Shown: positions 62,340 to 62,394 of the stretch, piece by piece
Layout of the letters: each line of letters opens with the position of its first letter
How positions within the stretch are numbered: position 1 is the stretch's first letter
Program-made: the position numbers and the translations under genes
The notes under the pieces: model-generated
The model's database searches: none
What the model was told of the DNA's origin: nothing
The model's input: the letters and a program-made list of their open reading frames with translations, nothing else
Source of the DNA: a bacterium 1xD42-67
Lineage (GTDB): Bacteria > Bacillota > Clostridia > Oscillospirales > Oscillospiraceae
Assembly: GCA_003612335.1 (NCBI GenBank)
Contig: RAYO01000028.1
Span: 1 to 62,394, forward strand
Length of the DNA: 62,394 nucleotides
Direction: 5' to 3'

Positions 62340-62393
62340 ACCTCTATAATAGGGTAAAGATGTTTCAGTTTGGTTCTGGCATCGTTCGTAGTG
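62320..62393. repeat. Right terminal inverted repeat (74 bp)
   Basis: Exact reverse complement of 1-74; one extra A (62394) lies outside it. If the ends were joined, the two copies would form a near-perfect 149 bp palindrome with A in the centre, which is unstable in vivo. This argues against a simple circle closed at this point. Confidence 0.9.
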
Positions 62394-62394
62394 A

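Overview
This 62.4 kb window looks like one complete or nearly complete mobile element from a Gram-positive gut-type bacterium, most likely of the class Clostridia. That assignment is inferred from strong AGGAGG-type ribosome binding sites, TTGNNN-N17-TATAAT promoters, GTG/TTG starts and families common in clostridial mobile elements (PcfJ-like, YodL-like, DUF4314-like, DUF4406-like, BlaI/BlaR1-like). The first 74 bases (1-74) are repeated exactly, inverted, at the right end (62320-62393), so the whole window is bounded by a perfect terminal inverted repeat. I see no rRNA, tRNA, CRISPR array, capsid, terminase or tail genes, no recognisable relaxase or type IV secretion genes, and no DNA polymerase or initiator. 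The only classical mobility genes are a tyrosine recombinase at the left end and a short IS110-like transposase remnant.

Layout. 1-2000: left repeat, transposase remnant, small inverted/direct repeats and the tyrosine recombinase. 2222-5983: a secreted protein with a PPC-like domain, a partner gene and an orphan. 6049-11780 (+): an operon of small Cys-rich proteins, a YodL-like protein, a PP-loop ATPase and a NifS/DndA-type cysteine desulfurase. 11854-18413 (-): an eight-gene operon with an ADP-ribosyltransferase/HD fusion and a methyltransferase-like protein lacking its catalytic motif. 18626-20571 (-): a BlaR1/BlaI-type sensor-repressor pair with a clear operator. 20592-22164 (+): three small genes. 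22336-31659 (-): an operon with two very large unrecognised proteins. 31680-37335 (+): an operon led by a second PP-loop protein with a triplicated internal motif. 37456-38630 (+): an Rpn-type PD-(D/E)XK nuclease with an internal start and a duplicated C-terminal ORF. 38653-61584 (+): five successive leader-led units carrying, among others, an Api92-like protein with a J-domain-like insert, an NAD-dependent DNA ligase, an SSB, a MoxR-type AAA+ ATPase, a HELGH/VWA protein, a sigma-like factor, a PcfJ-like protein and a second AAA+ ATPase. 61757-62339: two small genes running into the right repeat.

The most striking feature is a family of ten short leader RNAs, one upstream of nearly every operon on both strands. 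Each has a promoter with exactly 17 bp between -35 and -10, a conserved AGTATC-like 5' motif, a small hairpin whose paired bases covary between copies, a conserved CYGTGTT junction, and a GC-rich hairpin with a U-run. Most are followed by a second U-tailed hairpin before the first ribosome binding site. Intact terminators between a strong promoter and its genes imply a shared read-through (antitermination) mechanism, or that the RNAs themselves act in trans. This is my best candidate for an undescribed system: an element-wide regulon controlled by one repeated RNA device.

Other notable points are a probable sulfur-transfer pair, several genes with a strong internal ribosome binding site before the C-terminal domain (Rpn, LigA BRCT, BlaR1), and three proteins with sliding-clamp-binding-like motifs. 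All functions are read from sequence patterns by eye; no database search was run.
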